A stretch of 64,000 nt of DNA from the NCBI GenBank assembly GCA_000818945.1, contig KN805420.1, forward strand, positions 169,899-233,898, in the 5' to 3' direction. Below are positions 1 through 13,500 of the stretch, piece after piece. Source of the stretch: Schizochytrium sp. CCTCC M209059. Taxonomy: Eukaryota; Sar; Bigyra; Thraustochytrida; Thraustochytriidae. The notes beneath the pieces are model-generated. The model had not been told where the DNA came from. It searched no databases and saw only the letters and a program-made list of their open reading frames with translations. Made by a program: the position numbers and the translations under genes. Each line of letters opens with the position of its first letter. Within the stretch, counting starts at the first letter, position 1.

Positions 1-185
1 CGGGGGAGGATGAGAAAGGGCCAGCACCGTTGTCGACGGTCTCAGATTTGCGTCCTGCTTGGACAAGGTTGGTGCTTGATCAAGGAAGCGTCTTCTCTCA
101 AGAAGACAGAAATTCTAAAAAGGAAAATTGTTGTCCGCGCAATGCGTTAAGAAACGAAAGGTTGTTTTGTCTTGCCGCATATTGA
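1..185 (+). CDS. Possible 3' end of a gene cut by the left edge
   Basis: A frame open from the left edge (codons in phase with base 3) runs to a TGA at 183-185 and gives about 60 residues, polar and without a motif I recognise. A second open frame (about 128-313) overlaps it and contains a good splice-donor-like GTAAGT at about 300, so this stretch could instead be part of a spliced gene. No function can be assigned. Confidence 0.25.
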   Translation, partial: GEDEKGPAPLSTVSDLRPAWTRLVLDQGSVFSQEDRNSKKENCCPRNALRNERLFCLAAY

Positions 186-1522
186 AAAGACTGAGATTGC
201 GCCGATGGCGAAGCGAAACGTCTTCTCCGCCCGCCACGACTGAAGCGACTTCTGTGGCACGTTCGATCTTTAACGAGGTAAGACGAACGGTAGAGGCAAG
301 TAAGTTACTTTGATGTGCAAGGCAAAACCATTAAAGGTTTTGACAGATAAAATTCAAGTTTTTAGCATGAATAGTGTTTTGTGAATAATCTTCACCTTTC
401 CAGGTCGGGTTAGGCCCATCTCATTGCAAAAGGGGAGCAGCGACAAGCTAACGCCAGAATATTATTAAGTGGTGCGTCTGGATTCCTCACTTTCTAATCG
501 GCTCGCTCGTTTGCCTTCATTGCGGTTTCATTGTTCGTTTGTGCTCCCAAATGGATTCGACCTGACACATAAGAATGCTTCGATCCTGTACGCGGGCGAT
601 GGGTTGATCATGGTTCCTTTTTGAAGTTCTTTTTCGAGTCATGCTGCAAAGATAGCTTTGATGCCCAAGGGGTGAAAGCAGGGTCGAGGCGTCGCGTCGG
701 TCAGCTGGTAGGTTTCCAGCAGCTCGAGCAACTCGACGTCGACTCGTCCCGTCCTTTGCCGCCTGCCTGATGGCTTGCTTTCCTGCTGCCTTCGTTGAGT
801 CTGCGGCTGCTCCGAGTTGTTTTTTCCCCTCCCTGCCGTATCACTTACTGTCTAAGCCTGAGGTAGGCCTAGGCCTAGGCCTAGGCCTAGGCCTAGTGGT
901 CCAAGATTAATTCATCTTCTACTAGGCTAGGCCTAGGCCTAGGTAGTAGACCTGTAGTAAGTAGGCCTAGGCCGGGCACTAGTAGCTGGGGTGGTTAGGT
1001 GAGTTGCCAGTTGGTGCATAGATCCTACTTGCAGCGACGGATAGTCGACTTCTGCCGCGGCTTTAGGCGACTTGCGCGCCGTTATTCCCACTTGTGGTGC
1101 AGCGCAGGGCCAGCCACCCCAGCTTGCTACTACTACTAGGCCGAGGCAACGTGAAGGCACGAGGCGAGGCGAGGCGAGGCGAGGCGACGCGGCCTGCCAG
1201 CAAGCACGCAAGCCTCGATCGGCGCGGCGCGGTCGGGCTTCGAGGCGGAGGCGGTCGGGCTTCGCGAAAGGGAGCGACTCGCCCGAGTGGCCGCGGCCGA
1301 GCACCGGCTGCGCGCCTGCTCCGGAAAAGAGGGAGGAGAGAATCCATCCAACCACCATCGATATCGTCGTCGTCGTCGACGTTTGGCGAGCCAAAGCGAC
1401 GAGGTCGCGGGCGGAAGCGCGGACGGACGTCGCGCGCGCCCTTGACGGCTTTGTGTACCGCCGTCGGCGGCCCGAGAAGCGCAAGCTCCCTCCCTCCCTT
1501 GCCTCCCTCTCGGCCCGTGAGG
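186..1522. other. Upstream region of the giant chromatin gene
   Basis: No convincing gene. It holds a donor-like GTAAGT near 300, the (CCTAGG)n repeat near 860-960, and a GC-rich stretch from about 1150 with a short GAGGC repeat. The last 430 bases stay open in the frame of the downstream gene, but that extension starts with GTG and reads as Arg/Ser/Pro-rich low complexity. I treat it as 5' leader and promoter. Confidence 0.5.
862..978. repeat. CCTAGG hexamer repeat
   Basis: About five tandem copies of the self-complementary hexamer cctagg lie at 862-895, with further shorter runs at about 924-942 and 963-975. Each unit is an inverted repeat, so the run could form hairpins. It is not a known telomere motif. 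It lies in the presumed promoter of the downstream gene. Confidence 0.7.
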
Positions 1523-4500
1523 ATGAAGCGGCGGAGGTCCAAGGCTGCGAACGGGGCCAGGGCGAGCCGCAGCCAAGAGCCCACGCAAGCCCGAGACTCG
1601 GACCAGGAGCAGGCAAGCGAAGGCATGGTGAGCGCCTACGTGGAGGGCGACAAAATTGACGAGGCGTGGAACTGGTCGCTCTCCACGGATGCTGAGATCC
1701 AGCGCGCGCTCACCGACTTTGTCGTCCTGGGCGTCCGTGCTGACGGCTCGAGGGACTTTGTGGCGCTAAAGGAGCTCGATGATAAGGAGTCCTCTCAATT
1801 CGAGAGGTTTTGCGCGTACGGAAAACTCGTACTGGAACCCGCTGGCGTACGCTCCGGACCTCCTCGGGAAGGGGTGTCTGCCCATGCCGTCGCGATGGCG
1901 GAAGCTCAGTACCAGACGCGAGAAGTCATCACGCTCGAGAACGCACACAAAATTCTTGACGGTCTTCTTTCGGAACGAGAGAGCAAACCCTTTAATTCGC
2001 CTGTGGATGCTGAGGCCCTCGGACTCGCGGACTACCATACCGTCATAAAAGAGCCAATGGATCTTGGAACCATTAAAAGCGGCCTCGATAACGGTGCATA
2101 CAAACCCGAGTTCATGCCGCTCCCTGGCGATAGCAATGAGGAATCGATCGACTCCGCATCACAGGCAGGTCAATCAACGCCCTTGCCCTCTCAGCATAGC
2201 AAAGAAAAGCAAAAGAAGAAAGGTGGTGGAAAGAAGAAGGGCAAAGGAAAGGACCACACGCCTGCAGCTTCGACCGAACAAGGGCTTGACAAGGAAGTTC
2301 CTGTTGCCATGGATACAGGCATGGCAGCTTGGGTGGACGCGGAAAAGCTCAATAATCACCTCAAGCTAGTCTTCAGCAATTGCGTCGCTTATAACAAGAG
2401 TGACTCCCCCATCGTTGCATCTGCGCGATACATGATGGAGCGTCGTTCGAGATTGTGGTACCGACACGGATCGAAAACTGCCGTTACGATTGACCGAAAG
2501 GGCAACTCGCTCACGAATTCCAAAATCGCCGAAATGCATGGCGCCGCTGCGCAGGCAGTTGCCAATCTTGCTCCCGCGGATCCATCGGATCTCGTGCAAA
2601 AGGTTTACATCTCCAACGTCGTTGACTACATGGTGGAGTTCGGCATGGGCGGCGCCAATTCTTCGTTGTGGATCGTTGCAGAAGCTCGCGTACCCCCTAA
2701 GGTAGCAAAACAGTCTTCCGGACGCCGTGGGCGCGGGTCCTCTTCATCATCATCCAGCGCCAATCACGCGCATGCCGCCAGAAAGGACGCACGCACTTTC
2801 TACTATCGCATCGCCTGCGTTTCCTACATCAATGACTACGTGCCCAAGGTCGAGCCATCGCCCCAGTATGCATACTTTGCAGAGCGCACGCTCTCGAACT
2901 TTCACTTTTGCGCTCGTCTGGTGCATGAGCTTCGCGCTCGTTTGCAGCTTCAGCAGCAAGAGGCAATCGTGGCGAGTCAGGAGAGCCCAAGCAAAACTCT
3001 TTTACGAGTCGCACTCTGGTGCTCAGAGATTGGCGCTCCACTGCGCCCATCAAGTGTCTCTTTTCTTCGAACAAACGGTACTTTCATTGAAGAGCAAATT
3101 TCGTCGGTGAGCCCACATTTGACCAAAGCCTTTGGGGTGGTTGATTTTCTTTTGCAACTTCCTTCTCTCGACGACGCGTATCTAGCCGGCCTGTTTCCGG
3201 TTCCTGAGCCACCCGCCATCTCACCACCGCCACCCTTTGAAGAAGCTTCCCTTTTGGAAGCTGCTCCTCCCCCCACAAGCCAAACACTTCCATCCGCGCC
3301 CAATACGGCGGATCTCGCTGAGGATGCTACAGCTGACAAATCCGTCTCGAAAGCGGTGGATAGCATCGTAGACGTTGACGGCGACGTGAACATGGCACAG
3401 GCCTCAAATGCGGCAGGAGACGAAGAAGAAACCAAAGCTCTCGATCAACGAAATTTAACCCGTGTACAACGCGAAGCCAACGACGCCGGGCTAGCGCATG
3501 GAGCAGAGGTTGACATCTCAACCCTACGAACGGAGCCAGCGCGAGCCTATGCCCTACCTAAACCTCAACCCTTTCACTTCCTTGTGGACCCTGTAAAGAG
3601 CGCCACGGCCCTCACGGGGTCTTTAGTGATGCAAGGCGGCCAAAATACAAGCTTGGCTTCGCGTGCGGCACGAGATTCTTTGCCTACCTCGCTTCGGGGT
3701 GAGGGCTTGCTTGGAATGCGTGTGGAAATGCTTTGGCCCGACGACGGCATTTGGTACCCAGCAACAGTTGTCCGGTACAGACCTAAGACGGAGATGCATC
3801 TTTTGCAGTACGACGACCAAAATGCACTCGAGTGGTGCGACCTGAACTCGGGAAGCAACGTGGAAACGACGTGGCGCCGATTGCCCGCTCAAGACAAGCT
3901 GTCGTACGATACCGCCGCACTCAATGACCATGTTGTTGTCATTCCTTGCAGACATGGACCTATCGAGCAGGTGGTCGTGCCGCCAAGCTTACTGGGCCCA
4001 CTCACACGCGTATATACCTTTTTCCAGTGCTTCGCGGACCAACTCGGTTGGAGCATTCGACCATTTTCACTTTCTGAACTCGCAGCAGCGATTATGGCCA
4101 AGACAATTCGCTCTGACCGCAAGCGCGAAGCTGAAGCGATTGTTTCTGAACTTTTGGTGTGCGTCAATCTGGAGCTCATCAATTTGATCATGACCGAGAA
4201 TGGACAGGCCTCAGAGGCCTTTGCGTTGTTTAAACGATCCCACAAGGACGCGGATGTGCCTGTGCCAGAAACACTGCTTCCTCCCACATCTCGCGACGAA
4301 GGCTCGGTCGTACGCTGGGCGTTCGACCAGGTCGGGCGTGCTGTTCAGGATATCCCAATTCTCTCTCTCATGGAGCGCGACAAAGATTCGTCTCGGTTTC
4401 AAGAAGGTGCAAGCTGGCAACTGTTCAAAAGTGAAGTGCATGGGATGCTACGAGACCCAGCCTGGTTCGCGACCCGTGCCAATTTCCTTGAAAGCCTCTG

Positions 4501-7500
4501 TCGCTTTTACATTGAGGTAATTCAGTGGAAACCGCAGGTCGCACCGCGTCTCCAGGGTGTCCCGATCAACCTTTACACTGTCTATTCGCTCGTCAAGTCT
4601 CGTGGCGGTTTTCGCGTCATCGAGAGTCGCCAGTCCTCGGAAGAGATTTGGCATCAAATCGCAGCGCAAATCCCGGACTATTTTGAGGAAGAAGTTGACG
4701 AGGAGGTACTCGGCCGCGACCTTCGCGACATTTACACACGCTATCTTCTTCTGTATGAGCGCGCTTACATGGGACGCGCGGCTCATGCTCGCCAGAGAAT
4801 GGGCTCCAAGATTCTGCTTCGAAACGGCGAATTTGCCGAGGGCGCCGCCATTGGGCTCTCCCTTGCTGGACCTGATCCATTAGCCGGCCTTCCACCGCGG
4901 CCTAAGCGGAGCAAAGCACGCAAACGCGTCTCGGCTACAGACGGTGGCCTGGAAGGTGATGCCGAGGACGCACAAGGCGAAGAAGTTGCAGAAGGTACTA
5001 CTTCGGTTTCTGTGCAAAATGTCAAGAAGACTTCCGCATATCATTTATTTGCGAGAGAACAGTGGGATAAGAGTATGAGCTTCACCGAGTGCGCGCGTCT
5101 TGTGAGCGACAGATGGAGGGAGATGTCGCCCGAAGAAAAGGCTATCTATTCAGAAAAGGCAGCACTCATCGATCAAGAGAACGCCAAGATTAAGGTTGTC
5201 ACCCGCAAGCCAGCCAAGAAGAAGAAAGTCAAGCCGAACGCGGGGCATAAAAAGCGGGTCAAGCTTCGGAAAAAGGGCCGCACTGCCTTTACTTTTTTTG
5301 TCAGCGAGGAACTCAAAGGCGCTCATCAGGAGCCTATCGATGGCGAAAAAGATCGCACGATCGTGAAGAGTGTTTTCACCGAAATTGCCAAGCAAGCTGC
5401 CGAGAAGTGGAAACGCATGTCGGCAGAGCAACGCGCCCCATATCAAGAGCTTGCGCAGGAAGATGCCATTGTGGTCGCCGAGGCTCGGCGCCGTCACGAG
5501 GCTCAGCAAGCGGCAATTAGCCAGGGAAGTGCGTCTTCGAACACCGCCTCTGGACCAGAAAATCAGATACATTCAGAGGCGTCCAGATCTTCTGATGTAG
5601 CTGCTGATCCTCCAAACCGAATTGCAAACGTAGCAGGAGCGGTCACTCGCGAGGGGCCCAAGGCACATCCTGGAGGCTCGGAAGACGTTTTTAATGTCCG
5701 CCCGGCGCGTGTGGGGCTTAATTTTCTGTCTATTAACGATTGGACGTGGCAAGAGTTTCTTGTCGAGGTGTTTTGCAGGCTGGAGGGTGTCGAGAATCCG
5801 CATAGTGCCGTGGCTAGCCGTCAAAATGGTTCGGAAAAAGCAAGCGAAGGCAGGACGGGCGGGCCTCGAAAGGATGGTGCTGCCGAGGCCGAGGCCGAGG
5901 CTGACGCAAAGGTGACTGCGGTGCCAGGTTCTTCGGTTGACGACGCGCCTGCTTCACCTAGTAGTACCCATGCACCAACCGCCGCAATGCAAAGAATCAA
6001 AGCCCTGCGTGACCTCGCGCAAGCGGCGGACGATGACGTGGGCAACTACGATTTGAAGGACGAGGAGGCGAAGGAAGATAACTTTTGGAAGATCGAACCG
6101 AGTACAGAAGGTAGTGCGAGCGTCAACGAGACCAGAGACGAAGATGATGAAGGCGACGATGAGGGGGGTGGGGATGGAGTTGCCGAAGAGTGCGAGCGCT
6201 TAATTGAAGTTCTCATGGCGCACCCTTTGGCCTCTCCGTTCACTGAGCCAATTGATCTCTCCCAACCGGGTATGCGCAACTACACGAAGACAGTATCGGA
6301 GCCCATTTCCCTCAGTGAAATTCTTGAGCGCCTACGAGCAGGGTTTTACCACTCTGATGCTGTTCTGGAGCTCGAAGCTTTTGCGATGGATCTTCGCATG
6401 GTGTGGGCAAACGCCAAGGCTTTCCACAAACCTGGCTCTGAGTTGCACGAGGATGCACTACATCTCGAAGCTCTCTGCGCAGAGCGACTCGACGGTATCT
6501 TCGAAATGGATGCTCTTATTGAGGGCCAGCGCGAGGAAATGGCCTCTGCCTGCGCAGAACGAGTGCTTCGGGCATCAGATGCAACTCTTCGCGCACGCTA
6601 CGAAGGCATTCTAAGCAAGTTCCCCGTCTCGCACGGCCCAGGCCCAAGGGGTTCCAAGAGATCCCCGCAGGAAGAGCTCAAACGCCTACGTCTCCGCTAC
6701 CCTCGCAAAGTTGTCGGACAATACGCACTCGACAAGCTCATGAAGGAGCCTTTTGCCGAGCCTTTCCTAGAACCAGTTGACACATCCCTTCCGGGTCTCG
6801 AGGATTATGACGAAGTGATTACCAAGCCCTTGGACCTCGGAACTATTGCAGAAAGGCTCCGCAGTGGACATTATGACTTTTATGCTTCCATTGACAAGTC
6901 TTCGCTTGCGCCCAAATTTCTGCGCGACGTCAAGCGTGTCTTTTCGAATTGTGTAGAATACAACGGGGCGAGCTCGGAAATCGGTAAAGCCGCACGCAAG
7001 CTCTCCAACTCCTTCGAAAAGATTCTCACAGTCGGAACTGCTCCAGGATACTCGGACGCGGAAACGATGCCCACCATCGGTTCGCGGCAGATGATTTCGG
7101 CAACGGGAGAAGTTCGTCGACCTGTTCAGCGCATTCCCATTGGCATCTATGCCGATATGAACAATGCCGCTCAAGGTCATGCAGATACCGCACCAGAGAA
7201 GACTCTCAAGCCCCGCGGCGGAGCCGATGAAGCACGAGAAGCACGAGACACGCACCAGCGGCCAAAGACGAGTGACGAGGTCTCTATGGAAGATATCTCA
7301 TTGACGGTCCAGAGTACCACGGCGCCTGAATCGAAGGCCGCCGATGATGATGATGATGATGATGATGATGCAAAACAAGTCTCCTCCGCCTTGCCACATG
7401 TGACTCAAGATGCCAACGTTACAGAACACAGCGACGATGTTTCGGCAGCGGGCGCGACAAGCTCTGCGAATGAAGTTTCGCAAAGTCGAAGCCCCCTCCC

Positions 7501-10500
7501 TACGGACACATCAGCAGACGATGGGGCGGATGTTGCGACACAGCGTGAGTCTCTCCCAAGTGTTTGCGGAAGAATTCTGACGAATCTCGAGTCGAGTTCA
7601 GGATTTGCTGCAGCGGTAGCCGCGTCTAGTTCTCTGCGAGAGGACATATCGGCCATCCGTACCAAGCTTGAGAGCGGCGATTATAGTCTAAATGAGAGTG
7701 GCGAGATTGGAAACGAGTTCGCAAAGCAAGTGCGAACGCTACTTTCGACCATGGTAGACGCAACCGCCGGGTCGGAGGAGCAAGCAAAGAGCGTCGCGGC
7801 CTGCGCGGAGACCTTTGAGCAACAGTACGCTGTCGGTCTCCGAGATCACGCCACAAGCAAGTGGGCGTGGGTCGGCGAAAAGATCCTTTGGCTCGATGTG
7901 CGGATTCAGCCTCCTACAATCAAGTCTGCGCAAATTCAGGATTACTACGCGCTGCCAAAGTACCGGTACAAGCACATGCGATCAAAGACGGACTTTCATC
8001 GCCTTCGCGTGCAAGTAGAAGCCGAGCCAAGCATGATGCCCTTGAATCTTTGGACCGATCAGACAATGGCGCATCGAGTCACAAAGGGCATTGGCTCGTA
8101 TGCAAACACATATGGATTTCACTGGACCTTTGTTGCCGATGTGGAAGGCTCGGGGGCCATGATCAAGGCCAACGAAGTTACTGAGCTTGGTCTCGAGGAC
8201 GATCCGGCAGATGACCTCTTAGTTGACGACGACGATGATGACGACGACGATGACGATGATGACGACAATGGTGGCGAGGACGACGGCGAGGATGACGATG
8301 GCAACGAGGATGAGGACGATGACGAGGATGACGATGTCGACGAAGCACGCGTCCGGGAAGTTGCCTCTGCCATGGAAAAGGATGAAAGTACCAAGACAAG
8401 CAGTAGTGCAAACGGCAATATGCGTTCCGGACTGAAAGATGCAGGAAGCACAGAGTCCACTATGAAGCTTGTCCCCGAGGTTCTTGAATTTTGGAAATCT
8501 GAGGAAATTCCTGCGTCAGAAAGCATGCTCGCGACCAAGGACCTTTTGGCTGAAATTCTTGATGTCGACTATGCCGCACTCGCGCCGCACGTCAAGTTGG
8601 CAATTCTCGAACGGCTCTGCGAGCAAGTAGTGAATGCTTTTCCAGTGCGTATTGGAATCGCTATGGCTCTTGGTGTGCGTAAGCCTCCCGATCAATTCGA
8701 CCTTGGGCCGAAAGGAGAGCCAGACTTGTTGCTGCGTGGTCGCCGCATTGGCCCGTACGCAAATCGAAGGGGGCCAGGAAGACCGCGAAAGAAGGCTTTT
8801 GCCAGTGATGATGTAGATAGCGCGGAGGATGAGAACTTCGTGTCCACAGCAACGCCCGCACTCGACAGCGCTGTTACGCGGCGAAGGACGAGAGGAAAGC
8901 GAGTCAAGTACCACGAGGTGGAAGAGGTGGACGAAGAAGAGGAGGAAGAGGCGGAAGAAGAAAACAACGGGCATGATGGTGGCGACGTGGACGCAGCGGA
9001 CAGGAGTGTAGCGGCGGCATCGCGTCGCGCTTCCGTGAAAGGATCTTCAAAGCCACGACGCGGGCGTCCTGCAAAACGTGCGCAAGTGACACCCCAACGC
9101 ACGCCTGCGAAACGAGGAAAGGCGCGTGCACGCAAGAGTAGCGGTGCAGCTTCAGCACCTCCTACGCGACGATCGAGAAGCCGTGCTGCCACTGCATCAA
9201 CTGCTAACTACGCGGAGAGTGAATCTGACGCAGAGCAAGACCCTTCTAAAGAAGAGGACGTTGATGAGAATGATGGTGATTTCGCCACACCTTCACGGAG
9301 GCAGTCGGGACGCAATCGTCGAAAAACGGAGCACTTCGTAGCAGAGCCACATAGATACTCACGATCTTCCACACGGCAGCAGACTTCGCGTATGTCAACT
9401 CGCGCGACTCGCAGCGCGAGCGCACGAAAGGCCACGGAGCCAGAACGCCAAACTCGTGGTCGCAAACGTGGTCGTCCTGCTGCTGATGCTCCTGCCTCCG
9501 CTGGTTTGATCAATCGGGATGACGATGATGACGACGACGGTGATGATAATGCAGGCAACAACAATAGCAACAACGATCGAGCTGCAAACGTGGTGGAGGA
9601 AGCCGAAGATCGGGATGTTGTCATGTCTGACATTGATGCCGAAACTTTGGACGCTGTCCAGAAGAAGGAAAAGCTTAAGGCAATTATGGACGCCTATGTT
9701 ACGCAGGAGAGCTCTTCTCTGCTCCGCTCGGAATTTGACATGGAGCTTGCTGCATGGAGGGAGTCTTCTCCTATTGTCAAAGCCGCTCCTTTTAATCCCG
9801 AGCGCGCCGCAGTTAGCGAGAGGCCAATGCAAAGTCCTCGCGGATCAGCTCCCGCCGCGAAGGCTACCGAAGGCCCAAGCGTGAATGGAATGGACGCTGC
9901 GTCCCGGCAAGGTCCTACGAGAACTGTGGAGCTTGTAAAGGATGTCGGTTCTAAAACGGCAACGAGTGCCCCGGCATCTCCAAGTGAAACAACTCACGGT
10001 GTTTCTACGGAGAAGCCTTGTGCAACGGAATCGACTCCGTCACCGGCGCCGTCAGCATCTCAACATCCGAATCAGGCTGTAAAGACTCCCGCGCCCCTGA
10101 AACGCAGTGCAAGCCAGGCAACGAGCGCGAGTCGTCACAGCAAGGCTGGTGGGGCTGATGGTGCTGCTGTGGAGGACAACAGCGGCCTTAGCCAGCATAT
10201 TCGAGCGCCTGCGGATCCTTTTGCAGAGTCTATCGCTGAATGTAAGAAAAGGCTTGGGCAGCTCATGAAGGATCGATCGAGCCAGCCCTTTCGCGAGCCG
10301 GTCGACACGTCTGCTGTCGGTTTTGAGAGGTACAGCAAGTTCGTGTCGCGACCGATGGATCTTGAGACAATTCGAGCGCGGCTTGAAAAGGGTGATTACG
10401 ATGCTCTGAGCACCGAAGGCAAGCCCATCGTTGGCTCCTCGTTTCTCAAAGACTGCGAGCTCGTTTTTGCAAACGCCGCGCGCTTCTTCGCACCTGGGTC

Positions 10501-13500
10501 CAAAACCATGAAGCAGGCAGCAAAATGCGAAGCGAAGCTGAACGAGCTACTGGGTATCAAGGATACTCCGCACGCTGTGCAAGGGATTGCCAAGGCTCTT
10601 CACGTGCTTCGTTATCAGCGAGGCTGCCTCGAGCTACTCGACGATATTTTTGCAGAGCATGCGGTAATCGTGCAGCGCCTTGGGGAACTCACCCCTCGCG
10701 AGCAAGCTGGATACGTTCGTGCACTTGGCAAGGAGAACCTAAATTTTGATACAGTGCGCGCAGAGCTTGTGAACGGGAGTTATGAGCGCGAGGCGGAAGC
10801 CGCATTCCGTCGCGCAATGCGCAAAGGGTCTGGCGGAGTCGCCAACCCAAAGCAGCGAGGCCTTGGCTTTGGGCGAGACATGCGTGCTGTGATGATGGCC
10901 TACCGCGCAGTGTTCGACCCGGTATCTGCAGAGGCCGAACAAATAACAGCTCTCATGGTATCTTTCGAGCGTCGCTACGCAGTAGTTCTCCGGGAGCACA
11001 CGGTTGCACGTATGGCATGGCTCGGTGAGCGCATTTTCGTCGCGCACGCCTCGCGTTTGCTGGTACCTGCTCTGGTGGCTGGGTCCGCGTACTCAAACAA
11101 CTCCCTGGCATTCCGCGTGCTCTTGCAAACTAGCGCTTCGAGCACAACAGAACGGCCCATGTGTTTGTGGACAACGAGTACGCGTCGCGACTACGAGAGG
11201 GAACACGGTCGGACGGGAGGGCACAATCGTTCTGCCAAGCAACGTTCGCGAGCTGCCCTCGACGTCTCAACACTGCCGCGATCGATGTATGGCGTCCATT
11301 GGGTGTTTGCAGAAGACGCGGAGACCGTCACGAAACTGGAGTCTCGGCTTTTAGATGCCTCTGCCAAGGCGGTGCGAGTGCAGAAGCGCGTTGCAAGCGT
11401 GATCGCAGCTCAGCTTCGCGAAGACGTGCAGCAGCTCGAAGGAAGACGAAAGCAAGTTCTTGACGCTGAGAAGAAGGAGGGGCAGCAATTGCGCCGCAAC
11501 TTGCAACAAAATTCCAGTCTGAGCAATGGCGAAGGCGCTGCAGCTCGGCGACATGCCAAGGACCTTACCAAACTTGAGGGTGATATTGCTGTAGGAGAAC
11601 GCGCTGGAGCGTCGAGCCTTATCGATGCGATCCCGATCTCCGACATCCGTCGCGAGGGCCCTACAGAACTGGACCCCGCGCCTCTTCGTGCTTTTGAAAA
11701 GGAGTTTTATGCTCTGCTACGACCCAAGCGGGCACCGCAGCTCGCAGATGAGCTCAAGGTCGAGGACGTGGATAGTGCTGTGGGCCCACTCGAGGCGGAA
11801 AGCTCACTGTGCCCGCGCTTCAGCCCGCTCGGTCTTGATCGGCATGGCAGTGCGTATTGGTATTTTCAGAACAACAGTACAAGCGCAATCGAGAGCGACG
11901 CTGGCTCATTTGTGTTTGTGTCTCTGTCTGAGACCGCGCAGAGCGAGCTCGAGGCAGAAGTCTCCTCTTTGGGCCCTCAACGCCTGAAACCCAGTTTTGG
12001 GGGCAAGTTGACCGAACATACCGCTTGGCTCGCTTATGCTGGACGCGCACAAATCGAAACCCTGCTTGCTGCTCTTCACAGAGGTACAGAGGAGGAACAG
12101 AACACTTATGCGAAACTTGTTCCTCACTACACCACGCTCGTTTCTTCTTGGCGGCGCTCTGGAAGCGAGTTTTTGTGGACGCCGCTCACCCAGTCTCGCG
12201 CCGAGAGAGAACGCGTGCACACGTTTGAGCTCACCATGGGTCAGGAAACTACGGTGTGTCTCTCCCGCACACCTCTTGCTTTTGGCGGAGCAAGCTTTAT
12301 CGTGGACATCCGGCAACAAAAAGTACAGCAACAATCGCTCGAGACCGAGACGTCGGAGCAAGAAAACGAAGCGCCCTCATTGCCAAAATTGCCATTGCGT
12401 GTGGGGGACGTTTTGCTCAGCGTTGGCGCAACGTCTTGCGCGGGGATCGGACCTCAGGAGGTCGCAGCTGGGTGGATGGCCGGTCTTCGGGGTACCCAAG
12501 GTTCGCTGACGGTGACTGTGTATCGTCCGCGCCCCGAAGCCGCTCAGCAGGCCATGTCATTCTGTCGAGACGGCGACGTTGCCGTGGCCCACCATGCGCC
12601 GCAGCAACTTGTTGCGCGAGTCATGCCTCTCGCGATGCCAACACACTCGACAATGGTAGATCTTGTTCTCGCACTTGAAGCGCACCTATGGTCCATGGGG
12701 GCTGCAGAGCCGCGCATTCTCAGCGCTGTGGAAGAGTGGCGCTGGCTTCACAATTGGGGCCAGTGGAAATGGCCGTCGAGGCGAGTGCAGTGGCACCGCC
12801 GTGTTTCGGACCTGGGCGAGGACATCGATGCTGGGAAAACACGCGGGCGGGACGCGACTGCCCTTGTGGCTGCCGCACTCCGATCCGTGTGCCGCGCCTA
12901 TGTATCGACTATGCCGCCAGTGTACTTTTACATTGCGAACGAGGATCAGGAGGGTTTCGACGCGGCTTCGGAGTCACTGTTGCGTAGGAGCCAAAGACTC
13001 TCCATTCGCGAGTTGGACTATAGTCGGCCTGCTTTCAAGATATCAAGTGCAATCTATGGCTTGCCAGTCGAGGCAGAGTGGCTTCGTGAGTTGCATACTG
13101 TGCACTCACTCTCGCACTTGGCGCTCTTGGCATCGTGGTTGTATATCGAGGCTGTCGCGCGCTTCACATCGGCGACCCTGGTGGCCAATCTGTCTCAAGC
13201 GCGAGCTGTGCAGTTCGAGCGTCTGAAAACAAGTCTTGCACGCAAGACTCGTCGACAGCGCATTGGCCAGCCGCAAGCGTGGCATCGCCTGCGAAAGATG
13301 CAAGTTGCAATTCAAACAAAGCTCCGCGAAGCCCTTACTCCGCAGGAGCTCGCGCAGGTGAAAGATGTAGAGAGCGGCCTGCCATTGCTCCCTGGGACCG
13401 GTCTCCCGCCGCCGCGCAAAAGCGAAGAGGATGTGCAGGACTCGAACATTGCGCCATCGTCATCTTCCGCACCAGAAGAAGTGCGAGCGGCAGTAGCAGC

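Noticed and set aside
862..960. Telomere or subtelomere repeat
   Set aside because: The hexamer cctagg is not a known telomeric unit and is followed by ordinary genes on the right with sequence continuing on the left.
1094..1522. N-terminal extension of the giant chromatin frame from a GTG
   Set aside because: The extension has no ATG and is Arg/Ser/Pro low complexity from GC-rich leader DNA; the ATG at 1523 has a good context.
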